A stretch of 7,014 bases of DNA, from positions 1 through 7,014 of the forward strand of contig JASHXG010000145.1 in NCBI GenBank assembly GCA_030043675.1, read 5' to 3'. Below are positions 1 through 6,115 of the stretch, piece by piece (the first letter of the stretch is position 1; each line of letters begins with the position of its first letter). The translations under genes and the position numbers were made by a program. This stretch comes from Vulcanimicrobiota bacterium. GTDB taxonomy: Bacteria > Vulcanimicrobiota > Vulcanimicrobiia > Vulcanimicrobiales > Vulcanimicrobiaceae. The notes below the pieces were generated by a model. That model saw only the letters and a list, made by a program, of their open reading frames with translations. It was not told the origin of the DNA and searched no databases.

Positions 1-1261
1 CGAGACCCTCGCGCTCCACGATCGCCTTGGGCGAGCCGTCACCGTTCCACATGCGCGCCAGCAGCTCTTTGGCGATCTTCGAGTTGACCGTTTTGGTTTC
101 GGTCAGCTCGATCAGCTCGGCGAGGTGCTCGGGCGAGACCGCCGAATCCGCGACCGCGACTTCGGACTCATTGGCCAAACGCGAGAGATCTCCGAGCACG
201 AAGTTGCTGGACTGTTGCGGATTGCGGCTGAGCGCGACGACCCGGTCGAAGTAGTTCGCGAGCGCAAGGTTGTCGATCAGCTGCGTCGCCTGTTTTGGAT
301 GGAGTCCGAATTCGGCGGTGTAGCGCTCGAACCGCCGCCAGGGCGGCTCGGGAAGGGTTGCGCGCAGGCGTTCGATGTGATCGCGCGTGATCGCGAGCGG
401 CACCAGGTCCGGATCCGGAAAGTACCGGTAGTCGTGCGCTTCCTCTTTGCTGCGCATCGAATGCGTCACGCCGTTGACCTCGTCCCAGCCGCGCGTCTCC
501 TGCACGATGCGCCCGCCGCTCGTGAGGACCTCGATCTGCCGCTCGATCTCGCCGGCGATGGCCCGTTCGACCGAGCGAAACGAATTCATGTTCTTGATCT
601 CGGTCTTCGTCCCCAACTGTGTCGAGCCGGCCGGGCGGACGGAAACGTTGGCATCGCAGCGCAGCGAGCCTTCTTCCATCTTCACGTCGCTCACGCCCAA
701 GCGCAGCAGGGTGCGCCGCAACGACTCGAGATACCCGACCGCTTCCTGCGGGCTATGCAGTTCGGGCTCTGAAACGCATTCCATCAGCGGCACGCCGGCG
801 CGGTTGAAGTCGACCAGCGTATACGAGCTGCCCGCGATGCGGCCGTCACCCGATCCGGCGTGCGTCGATTTGCCGGTGTCTTCCTCGAGATGGATGCGCG
901 TCAGGCGGCACTCCTTGGTCGTGCCCTCCTCGAGCCAGTACTTCACCGTGCCGCCCACGGCCAGCGGCATGTCATACTGCGAAATCTGATAATCCTTGGG
1001 CATGTCGGGATAGAAGTAGTTCTTGCGGTCGAACTTCGAGAAGGCCGGGATCTCGGCGCCGAATGCTAGACCCGTCGCGATGATGCATTCGATCGCTTTG
1101 GCATTCGGCACGGGCAGCGCGCCGGGCAGACCCAGACAGACCGGGCACAGCCGCGTATTCGGCTCTCCGCCGAACTCGTTGGCGCAGCCGCAGAACATCT
1201 TCGTGACGGTCTTCAACTCGACGTGACACTCGATCCCGATGACCGCCTCGTACTCGCTCAC
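1..1261 (-). CDS. gatB: Asp-tRNA(Asn)/Glu-tRNA(Gln) amidotransferase subunit B (3' end cut by window edge)
   Basis: GatB is the kinase/tRNA-binding subunit of the cytoplasmic GatCAB complex. It phosphorylates the side chain of Glu or Asp mischarged on tRNA(Gln) or tRNA(Asn), so that ammonia from GatA can amidate it. I read 420 uninterrupted codons. The usual family length is about 475-490, so the last 55-70 residues (end of the YqeY-like tail domain) lie outside. Visible hallmarks are the N-terminal IGIECHVEL segment (E11, H13, usually IGLEVHVEL), a four-cysteine zinc site (C24, C26, C39, C42), HLEEDTGK at 124-131, the family signature VDFNRAGVPLMEC at 150-162, and DYRYFPDPDLVPL at 277-289. 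The start is GTG at 1261-1259, which overlaps the gatA TGA stop (GTGA). A GGAGG lies 7 nt upstream, and the N-terminus matches the family there. It is the last visible gene of the gatC-gatA-gatB run. No frameshift or odd base use is seen. Confidence 0.97.
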   Translation of the reverse strand, partial: MSEYEAVIGIECHVELKTVTKMFCGCANEFGGEPNTRLCPVCLGLPGALPVPNAKAIECIIATGLAFGAEIPAFSKFDRKNYFYPDMPKDYQISQYDMPLAVGGTVKYWLEEGTTKECRLTRIHLEEDTGKSTHAGSGDGRIAGSSYTLVDFNRAGVPLMECVSEPELHSPQEAVGYLESLRRTLLRLGVSDVKMEEGSLRCDANVSVRPAGSTQLGTKTEIKNMNSFRSVERAIAGEIERQIEVLTSGGRIVQETRGWDEVNGVTHSMRSKEEAHDYRYFPDPDLVPLAITRDHIERLRATLPEPPWRRFERYTAEFGLHPKQATQLIDNLALANYFDRVVALSRNPQQSSNFVLGDLSRLANESEVAVADSAVSPEHLAELIELTETKTVNSKIAKELLARMWNGDGSPKAIVEREGL

Positions 1262-2748
1262 GACCTCGCCTCCAGCTGCGCGATCGCGGGCTTGCGCGCG
1301 CGGGCGTGCTGCGTCGCCTGTTCGTAGGCATGGGCGGCGCCGAGCAAGAGACGTTCGGCAAAGAGCGGCGCACAGAGCTGCAGACCGACCGGCATCGGCA
1401 CCTCGCCGCCTTCGGGCGTGGCCCAGCCGCACGGTACCGATAGCGCTGGCAGTCCCGCCAACGCCATCGGGATCGTGTAGTAATCCATGAGGTACATGCT
1501 GTAGGGATCGCTCTTCGCGTTGAACTCGAAGGCGGGACAACTCGCCGCCGGGCACGCGATCGCGTCGCACGCGGCGAAGGCTTCGGCAAAGTCGCGAGCG
1601 ATCAAGGTGCGCGCCTTTTGTGCGCGGACGTAGTACGCGTCGTAGTACCCGCTCGAAAGTGCGTAGGTACCGATCAGGATGCGTCGCTTGACTTCCGGTC
1701 CAAAGCCCGCGGCGCGCGTCCGGTCGTACATCGCGCGAACGTCCGGCGCGTCGACGCGCAGCCCGTAGCGGACGCCGTGGAAGCGGGCTAGATTCGACGA
1801 ACATTCGGCCGGCGCGATCAGATAGTAGGTCGCAACGCCGTAGTCGGCGGTCGGCAGTGAAACGTCGACCAGCACGGCGCCCAACTTCTCGAGGTCATTG
1901 TAGGCGCGCCGGTAGATCGCGTCGAGCTCGGTGCCCGAGCCCTTGGTCTCAAACTCCCGCACCAGACCGATCCGCAGGCCGCGCAGATCGGTGGGCAGCG
2001 CGCCGGCAGCGGCTTCGACCGGACGGTCGATCGAGGTTGCGTCCATCGGATCGTGTCCCGCCATGACGTCGTAGGCCAGCGCCGCATCCTCGACGCTGCG
2101 CGCCAACGGCCCGATCTGATCGAGACTCGATGCGAAGGCCACCAAACCGTAGCGCGAGACGCGCCCGTAGGTCGGCTTGAACCCTACCAAATTGCAGAAG
2201 GCGCCCGGTTCGCGTATCGAACCGCCGGTATCGCTGCCAAGGCCGATCGCGGCTTCGTAGGCCGCAACCGCCGCCGCCGAACCGCCGCTCGATCCGCCCG
2301 GAACGCGCGAGAGATCGTACGGGTTGCGCGTGACCCCGAGCGCCGAGTTCTCGCAGGAGCTGCCCATGGCGAACTCATCGCAGTTCGACTTGCCGATCGG
2401 AACGCAACCGGCCTCGAGCATCCGCGCGACCGCCGTTGCGGTGTAGGGCGCGACCCACGACTCCAAAATCTTGCTCGCGCACGTCGTGCGCGTGCCGCGC
2501 AAGCACATGTTGTCCTTCACGGCCAGCGGCACGCCGGCCAGCGGCAGCGTTTCGCCGCCGCGGATTCGCTCGTCGACGCGCGCCGCCGTTTCGCGCGCGA
2601 TTTCGTGCAGGACGCTCAAGTAACTCCCCACTTGAGGCTCGACGGCGTCGACGCGTGCCAACGTGGCTTCGGTAATCTCGCGGGCGCTCAAACGGCCGGC
2701 GCCGATCTCGCGCGCGATCGCGGCGGCGCTCAGGTCGCTAAGGTCCAT
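1258..2748 (-). CDS. gatA: Asp-tRNA(Asn)/Glu-tRNA(Gln) amidotransferase subunit A
   Basis: GatA is the amidase-signature subunit that hydrolyses glutamine (or asparagine) and passes ammonia to GatB for transamidation of mischarged tRNA. The 496-residue length is close to the family norm of about 485-490. The Lys-cisSer-Ser triad is visible as K78 (in LAVKDN), S153 (in PGGSSGGS) and S177 (in GSDTGGSIR), with the usual 24-residue Ser-Ser spacing. KPTYGRVSRYGLVAFASSLD (191-210) is the typical GatA core, and SCENSALG near 131-138 is normal for the family. The open frame extends 28 codons upstream to 2832, but the ATG at 2748-2746 is chosen: the protein aligns from MDLSDL, and this ATG overlaps the gatC stop by one base (TAATG). 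No clear Shine-Dalgarno precedes it, so translation is probably coupled to gatC. It overlaps gatB by 4 nt. Confidence 0.97.
   Translation of the reverse strand: MDLSDLSAAAIAREIGAGRLSAREITEATLARVDAVEPQVGSYLSVLHEIARETAARVDERIRGGETLPLAGVPLAVKDNMCLRGTRTTCASKILESWVAPYTATAVARMLEAGCVPIGKSNCDEFAMGSSCENSALGVTRNPYDLSRVPGGSSGGSAAAVAAYEAAIGLGSDTGGSIREPGAFCNLVGFKPTYGRVSRYGLVAFASSLDQIGPLARSVEDAALAYDVMAGHDPMDATSIDRPVEAAAGALPTDLRGLRIGLVREFETKGSGTELDAIYRRAYNDLEKLGAVLVDVSLPTADYGVATYYLIAPAECSSNLARFHGVRYGLRVDAPDVRAMYDRTRAAGFGPEVKRRILIGTYALSSGYYDAYYVRAQKARTLIARDFAEAFAACDAIACPAASCPAFEFNAKSDPYSMYLMDYYTIPMALAGLPALSVPCGWATPEGGEVPMPVGLQLCAPLFAERLLLGAAHAYEQATQHARARKPAIAQLEARS
1269..1273 (-). promoter_or_regulatory. Ribosome binding site of gatB
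   Basis: GGAGG on the minus strand lies 7 nt before the GTG at 1261-1259, inside the last codons of gatA. It decides the gatB start and supports translation of gatB by ribosomes finishing gatA. Confidence 0.75.
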
Positions 2749-3038
2749 TACTCGGCAATGATCCGCGGCACGCGGAAGAAGCCGCCTTGGCGCTGCGGGG
2801 CCTGGGCCAGCACCACCTCGCGGTCGAGACACGGCTGCAAGCGATCCTCGCGTGACACATTGCGCGACTCGATGACTTGCGCGGTAGCCGGCACGCTGGC
2901 GGTGTCGAGCTCGGACAGCGCGTTCACGTGCTCGAGCAGGTCGCCGAGCTGTTTTCCGAAGCGCTCAACCTCGTCGTCGGTCAGCGCGATGCGCGCCAGC
3001 TCGGCGACGTAGCGTATGTCAATAGCGTCGGCCGGCAT
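2748..3038 (-). CDS. gatC: Asp-tRNA(Asn)/Glu-tRNA(Gln) amidotransferase subunit C
   Basis: GatC is the small scaffold that wraps around GatA and GatB in the amidotransferase. The product is 96 residues, the normal size. The N-terminal half carries the family pattern: VAELARIALTDDEVERF (residues 11-27), a helical segment around LLEHVNALSELDT, then the conserved RxxRED-like turn seen here as ESRNVSREDRLQP (57-69). The C-terminus FFRVPRIIAE (87-96) matches the usual FxVPxII tail ending. The ATG at 3038-3036 is preceded by GGAG at 3049-3046 with a 7-nt gap. The gene lies 20 nt inside the 3' end of the rRNA methyltransferase gene and its TAA overlaps the gatA ATG. This makes a gatC-gatA-gatB order, the commonest bacterial arrangement. 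Confidence 0.96.
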   Translation of the reverse strand: MPADAIDIRYVAELARIALTDDEVERFGKQLGDLLEHVNALSELDTASVPATAQVIESRNVSREDRLQPCLDREVVLAQAPQRQGGFFRVPRIIAE

Positions 3039-4413
3039 CGGAATACTCCAGCTGGACCAGGGCTTCGACGTGACCGGTCTGAGGAAACATATCGAACGGC
3101 TGCACGATTCGGAGGCGGTAGGCTTTGGCCGCCAAGAGCCTCAAATCCCGGGCCAGCGTGGCGGGATCGCACGAGAGGTACCAAATCTCGGGGACACCGG
3201 CCTCCGCGATCGCCTCCAGCGCCGCTTGGTCGCAGCCTTTGCGCGGCGGATCGAGAAAGACCAGCTCCGCCTCGCGCAAGAACGTTTGCAACGCGCCACC
3301 CGCCACCAGCTCTTCGACGCGACCAGTCTGAAAGCGCGTGTAATCCTGCAAGTCGTTGAGGCGCGCGTTGGCTTGGGCCTCGGCGATCGCCTGCGCGTTC
3401 TCCTCGACGCCGAAGACGTGACAACCGTGGCGGGCAAAGTAGAGCGCGAAGGTTCCGGCGCCGCAGTAGAGGTCGACGACGTTGCCGGGATTCTTCAAGC
3501 GCGGCTCCATGAACTCAAAAATTCGCCCGACCATTTCGACGTTCACTTGAAAGAACGACCCGGCCGAGACGCGGTAGCGCAGATCGCCGATCACCTCTTC
3601 GATCTCCGCTTCCCCGGCCAGCACGCGGTGACGGCGTCCGACGATCGCATTCTGGCTGCCCAAGTCGAAGGAGTTGGTGACCCCAACGAGCCCGGGCAGT
3701 GCCGTCATCAGCTCGCCCGCGGCACGCTGCGCGGCCGGCGATTGCTCCGGCGTGGTTACCGTCAGCACCGCTTGTCCGGTTGCGCGCGCGCCGCGCGCGA
3801 CCAGGTGACGCGCATCGCGTAACAGGGCGTCGATCTCGCCGGCGGCGCGCAGCTCGCCCAGCCGCGCGACGTAGGCGCTGAGCTGCGGCGTCACGATCGG
3901 ACAGCCATCGATCGGCACGACGTCGTGCGATCGCTGCCGGTAGAAGCCGATCGTGGGGGACGTCGCGTGATGGTCGACGACCAGCGACATCTTGTTGCGG
4001 TAGGCTCGCGGGTCGCGCATGCCCACCGGTTCGCGTATCTCCGTGCCCTCCAAACCGCCGATGCGCTGCAGCGCGTTGCGCAGTACCTCGCGCTTCCATG
4101 CGAGCTGCGACGCGTACTCTAAATGCTGCACTTGACATCCGCCGCAGGTTCCGAAAACCGGGCAGAACGGCTGCGCCCGCTGCGGCGATGTAGTGCGAAG
4201 CTCGACCATTTCCGCGACGGCGTAGCGCGGCTTTACCGCGGCGATGCGGACGCGCGCACGCTCTTGCGGCAGGGGTCCGAAACAGAAGACGACCATGCCG
4301 TCGACCCGGCCGACGGCCTGGCCGTTGGCAAGCAGGTCGCTAAATTCAACCTCGAGCTCGGCGCCGGCTCGCAGCGTCGTTCGGGGCTTAAGCGCTATGT
4401 CTCTGGTCGTCAA
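3019..4413 (-). CDS. rlmD: 23S rRNA (uracil-5-)-methyltransferase, RumA/RlmD family
   Basis: This is a SAM-dependent enzyme of the TrmA/RumA family that makes 5-methyluridine in RNA, most likely 23S rRNA. The 464-residue product starts with a TRAM-type RNA-binding domain (about 15-75), followed by an iron-sulfur cysteine set C84, C90, C93 (PFCPVFGTCGGCQ) and C171 (DGCPIV). The Rossmann methyltransferase domain has the SAM loop VVDLYCGAGTF (312-322), FFQVN at 287-291, DPPRKG (388-393), catalytic nucleophile C415 in YLSCDPATLARDL, and general base E450 in GHVEALVQL. All key residues are present. The four-Cys cluster favours RumA (RlmD/RlmCD-like) over TrmA, but the exact uridine cannot be told. 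The start is a TTG with AAGG only 3 nt upstream. No ATG or GTG lies between it and the in-frame stop at 4446-4444, so TTG is the best choice, with some doubt. It overlaps the upstream membrane-protein gene by 26 nt and gatC by 20 nt. Confidence 0.93.
   Translation of the reverse strand: MTTRDIALKPRTTLRAGAELEVEFSDLLANGQAVGRVDGMVVFCFGPLPQERARVRIAAVKPRYAVAEMVELRTTSPQRAQPFCPVFGTCGGCQVQHLEYASQLAWKREVLRNALQRIGGLEGTEIREPVGMRDPRAYRNKMSLVVDHHATSPTIGFYRQRSHDVVPIDGCPIVTPQLSAYVARLGELRAAGEIDALLRDARHLVARGARATGQAVLTVTTPEQSPAAQRAAGELMTALPGLVGVTNSFDLGSQNAIVGRRHRVLAGEAEIEEVIGDLRYRVSAGSFFQVNVEMVGRIFEFMEPRLKNPGNVVDLYCGAGTFALYFARHGCHVFGVEENAQAIAEAQANARLNDLQDYTRFQTGRVEELVAGGALQTFLREAELVFLDPPRKGCDQAALEAIAEAGVPEIWYLSCDPATLARDLRLLAAKAYRLRIVQPFDMFPQTGHVEALVQLEYSDAGRRY
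3046..3049 (-). promoter_or_regulatory. Ribosome binding site of gatC
   Basis: GGAG on the minus strand sits 7 nt before the gatC ATG. It lies within the last ten codons of the upstream methyltransferase gene, so gatC has its own ribosome entry despite the 20-nt gene overlap. Confidence 0.6.
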
Positions 4414-4600
4414 GCGCCTTGAGTAGCGAGTTTGCTTCGTCGATCAGCTGCTGTATGCGCTGGCTGGTTGGATCCTCGCGTCGCGCGGAGACCAGACGCA
4501 CGGCCGTATAGGCGAGCAGCGCGCCGATGGCGGCCACGCCGACCCCGAGTCCGAGCCAGAAGAGCGTGCTTGCGACCTGTCCGTCACCTTCATCAGCCAT
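4388..4600 (-). CDS. Small single-pass membrane protein of unknown function
   Basis: I do not recognise a named family. The 70-residue product has an acidic N-terminus (MADEGDGQ), one hydrophobic helix at about residues 12-37 rich in Gly/Ala/Leu/Val, a basic stop-transfer patch (SARRE, 38-42), and a short amphipathic, probably coiled-coil C-terminus (about 45-66). Charge distribution predicts the N-terminus outside and the C-terminus in the cytoplasm. Codon third positions are G/C-rich as in the neighbours, which supports real coding. The frame extends to a TTG at 4639, but ATG at 4600-4598 is preferred because the TTG would leave only 27 nt to the divergent gene. No good Shine-Dalgarno is seen before the ATG. 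It is the first gene of the leftward operon, and its 3' end overlaps the rRNA methyltransferase start by 26 nt. Its link to rRNA modification or tRNA amidation is unknown. Confidence 0.7.
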   Translation of the reverse strand: MADEGDGQVASTLFWLGLGVGVAAIGALLAYTAVRLVSARREDPTSQRIQQLIDEANSLLKALDDQRHSA

Positions 4601-4666
4601 GTTCAAATAGTTCGCGCCCCAGGGACGCGGGGCCCCCAATCGGCCGCGGGGTACTCTTCACCCAGG
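4601..4666. promoter_or_regulatory. Divergent intergenic region between membrane-protein operon and TonB-like gene
   Basis: These 66 bp separate two divergent starts and are expected to hold the promoters for both directions. On the plus strand TACTCT at 4652-4657 fits the TANNNT form of a -10 element and ends 9 nt before the ATG at 4667. On the minus strand I see only AT-richer sequence (CTATTTGAAC) next to the ATG at 4600. The centre is very GC-rich, with CCCC at 4617-4620 and GGGG at 4629-4632 able to pair over an 8-nt loop. No sharp -35/-10 pair can be assigned, and neither gene has a clear Shine-Dalgarno. Confidence 0.4.
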
Positions 4667-5500
4667 ATGATCTCCGAAGAGCGCGACGACGAGCGCGGGC
4701 GGTACAACTTACTCTGGGCCTTGCTGCTTTCCGCCGCGCTGCACGCCACGCTCTTGCCGCTGGCCTTTTGGGCGACCGCCACGAAGCTGCCGTTCCTCGC
4801 CGCGAAGCCGCCGCAACGCGAGGAGGTCGTTTCATCGACCGCAATACGCATCGAGCGGCGTACGGTGCCGCAGCCGCTCGCCATGCCGCGCCCGCAACCG
4901 CGACCGCAACCACAGCCCAAGCCGCGCCCGGTCCCGCGTCCGCAACCTCGGCAACGGGTCGCGCCCGCGGCGCGCCCATCCGCGCCGCCTCGCGAACTCG
5001 CGCGCAACGCGCCGACCGCATCACCGCAGCCCACGCCGCAAAAAGGGCGCCCAAACAGCTACGAGTCGGCCCTCGAACAGAAGATCGCTCAGGATCAGCA
5101 GCAGTTTTCACAGGAAGCCGAACGGCTCAATCAACGCAACCAGCCGCTCAGCATCGTGACGGCCGCCCCGCGTTCTCCGTCCACGTACCGCCGCACCTAT
5201 TTCGACACGCCCGGACGCACGGCGCGCGACGTCGTGCAAGCCGTGCTGATTCCGATCAATCATTGGGCCAGCGGCAACCTGAGCTGCTACTACACGCATT
5301 ACGTCGCCCAGTTCACGAATGGCGGACACGAAGAAGGAACGATCCCGTGGCCGGTTTGCTATCCGGCGACCGACGACCGCATGATTCACCCGCCCTATCC
5401 GCACTCGCTGCCGATTCCGGTACCGCAGCCCGATTACGTTCTGCCGGCCGGCACCTATCTCACGCCGTTATTGCGCGAGGTGTACAACCTACGCGGTTAG
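4667..5500 (+). CDS. TonB/TolA-like envelope protein with proline-rich spacer and unrecognised C-terminal domain
   Basis: The 277-residue product has the layout of an energy transducer. It has a short charged cytoplasmic N-terminus (1-12) and one transmembrane helix (about 14-37) containing S22-x3-H26, the same spacing as the conserved Ser16/His20 pair of E. coli TonB that senses ExbB/ExbD. A long periplasmic spacer follows, with dense Pro-Arg/Pro-Gln/Pro-Lys alternation (about 68-110), then a Gln/Glu-rich helical stretch (about 132-158) and a folded C-terminal region (about 170-277). The C-terminal part does not show the usual TonB motif pattern that I would expect; it is rich in Tyr, Pro and Trp and has two cysteines, C207 and C231, that could form a disulfide. 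The role is inferred: coupling inner-membrane proton flow to an outer-membrane partner, or a structural envelope link. No exbB, exbD or receptor gene is adjacent. The start ATG lacks a clear Shine-Dalgarno. The 3' end overlaps the convergent phosphatase gene by 12 nt. Confidence 0.75.
   Translation: MISEERDDERGRYNLLWALLLSAALHATLLPLAFWATATKLPFLAAKPPQREEVVSSTAIRIERRTVPQPLAMPRPQPRPQPQPKPRPVPRPQPRQRVAPAARPSAPPRELARNAPTASPQPTPQKGRPNSYESALEQKIAQDQQQFSQEAERLNQRNQPLSIVTAAPRSPSTYRRTYFDTPGRTARDVVQAVLIPINHWASGNLSCYYTHYVAQFTNGGHEEGTIPWPVCYPATDDRMIHPPYPHSLPIPVPQPDYVLPAGTYLTPLLREVYNLRG
4883..4957 (+). repeat. Low-complexity proline/arginine/glutamine repeat within TonB-like gene
   Basis: Residues 73-97 of the TonB-like protein alternate proline with Arg, Gln, Lys or Val almost without break. 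The DNA is built from near-repeated CCGCGHCCGCAACC-like units. This is the rigid extended spacer typical of TonB-type proteins. Such tracts change length easily, so it may differ between strains. Confidence 0.75.
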
Positions 5501-6100
5501 GTGGCGCAGGTCGTTGAGGTCGATCACGCGTGCTCCCTCGCGGTCCACGATCATGCGCGTGATGCCGCCCGGCGCGAAGCCGGCGCTAAAACGATGGCCG
5601 CTCGCGCGATGGCCGGCCAGATCGAGCACGCTCAGTGCCGCATGCAGCGGTCCAGCGTGCGTGACGATCGCGATCGAATCGAACGGCTGGCTCGCTACAT
5701 CATCGAGAAACGCGCGAACGCGCGCGCACACCTGCGCGAACGATTCCCCTCCGTCGGGATCGTAAAGTTTGGCGCGCGTCGGCGGCTGGCCGCCGAGGCG
5801 TGGATCGATCGCCACGATCTGCTCCCACGTTAGTCCTTCCCAGCGCCCGAAATCGAACTCGCGCAGCCGGCGGTCTGCGACGACCTCCGTGTTTCGAGAG
5901 GCCGCCAGGATGCGCGCCGTCTCGAGCGCCCGCGAAAGATCGCTCGAATAGATGCGATCGAAACTCTCCGAACGCAGCGCCGCCGCGATCGCCGCCGCTT
6001 GCGCGCGTCCTTCCTCCGAAAGCGGAACGTCGGTCTGCCCCTGGAAGCGCCGCAACGCGTTCCAGGTCGTCGCCCCGTGTCGAACCAGCGTCAGCTTCAC
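5489..6100 (-). CDS. Histidine phosphatase superfamily protein (phosphoglycerate-mutase-like), second of tandem pair
   Basis: This is a 203-residue member of the histidine phosphatase (dPGM-like) superfamily, the usual size for the small cytoplasmic phosphatases of this group (CobC, PhoE, GpmB types). The catalytic core is complete: R7 and H8 in LVRHGATTWN (H8 is the phosphorylated His), R57 in SSDLSRALETA, the acid E81 in REFDFGRWEG, and H148 in IVTHAG. It lacks the insertions of true phosphoglycerate mutases, so a phosphatase is more likely than a mutase; the substrate cannot be read from sequence. Position 84 is Phe, unlike the His in the neighbouring paralogue. The start is GTG, with GGAAGAG 5 nt upstream and a 15-nt gap after the paralogue, so they share a transcript with serA. 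It may act on phosphoserine together with its partner, or on alpha-ribazole phosphate, phosphoglycerate or sugar phosphates. The TAG stop lies inside the convergent TonB-like gene. Confidence 0.88.
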   Translation of the reverse strand: MKLTLVRHGATTWNALRRFQGQTDVPLSEEGRAQAAAIAAALRSESFDRIYSSDLSRALETARILAASRNTEVVADRRLREFDFGRWEGLTWEQIVAIDPRLGGQPPTRAKLYDPDGGESFAQVCARVRAFLDDVASQPFDSIAIVTHAGPLHAALSVLDLAGHRASGHRFSAGFAPGGITRMIVDREGARVIDLNDLRHLTA

Positions 6101-6105
6101 TCTGT

Positions 6106-6112
6106 CTCTTCC
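6106..6112 (-). promoter_or_regulatory. Ribosome binding site of second histidine phosphatase
   Basis: GGAAGAG on the minus strand lies 5 nt before the GTG at 6100-6098, in the 15-nt gap that follows the upstream phosphatase gene. It supports GTG as the true start. Confidence 0.6.
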
Positions 6113-6115
6113 GGT

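Noticed and set aside
2749..2832. 28-codon N-terminal extension of gatA
   Set aside because: It runs through gatC in another frame, is Pro/Arg/Gly-rich and is not part of the GatA family; the ATG at 2748 fits family alignment and stop-start coupling.
2053..3012. Long plus-strand open frame (319 codons) opposite gatA and gatC
   Set aside because: It lies antisense to two clear genes, its product is Arg/Ala-rich with no motif, and it is explained by GC-rich codon bias on the other strand.
3016..3822. Plus-strand open frame (268 codons) opposite the rRNA methyltransferase
   Set aside because: It is antisense to a gene with all catalytic motifs intact and has no recognisable motif of its own.
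4601..4639. TTG-initiated 83-residue form of the small membrane protein
   Set aside because: No ribosome binding site is seen before it, and it would leave only 27 nt to the divergent gene; the ATG at 4600 gives a normal short N-terminus before the membrane helix.
5487..5502. Bidirectional terminator at the convergent gene ends
   Set aside because: The stem is only 5 bp with a 6-nt loop and no T-tract follows on either strand.
4432..5517. Plus-strand open frame of 361 codons overlapping the TonB-like gene in another frame
   Set aside because: The product is an Arg/Ala/His-rich low-complexity string. The 277-residue frame has a membrane helix, spacer and ordered C-terminus and is the real gene.
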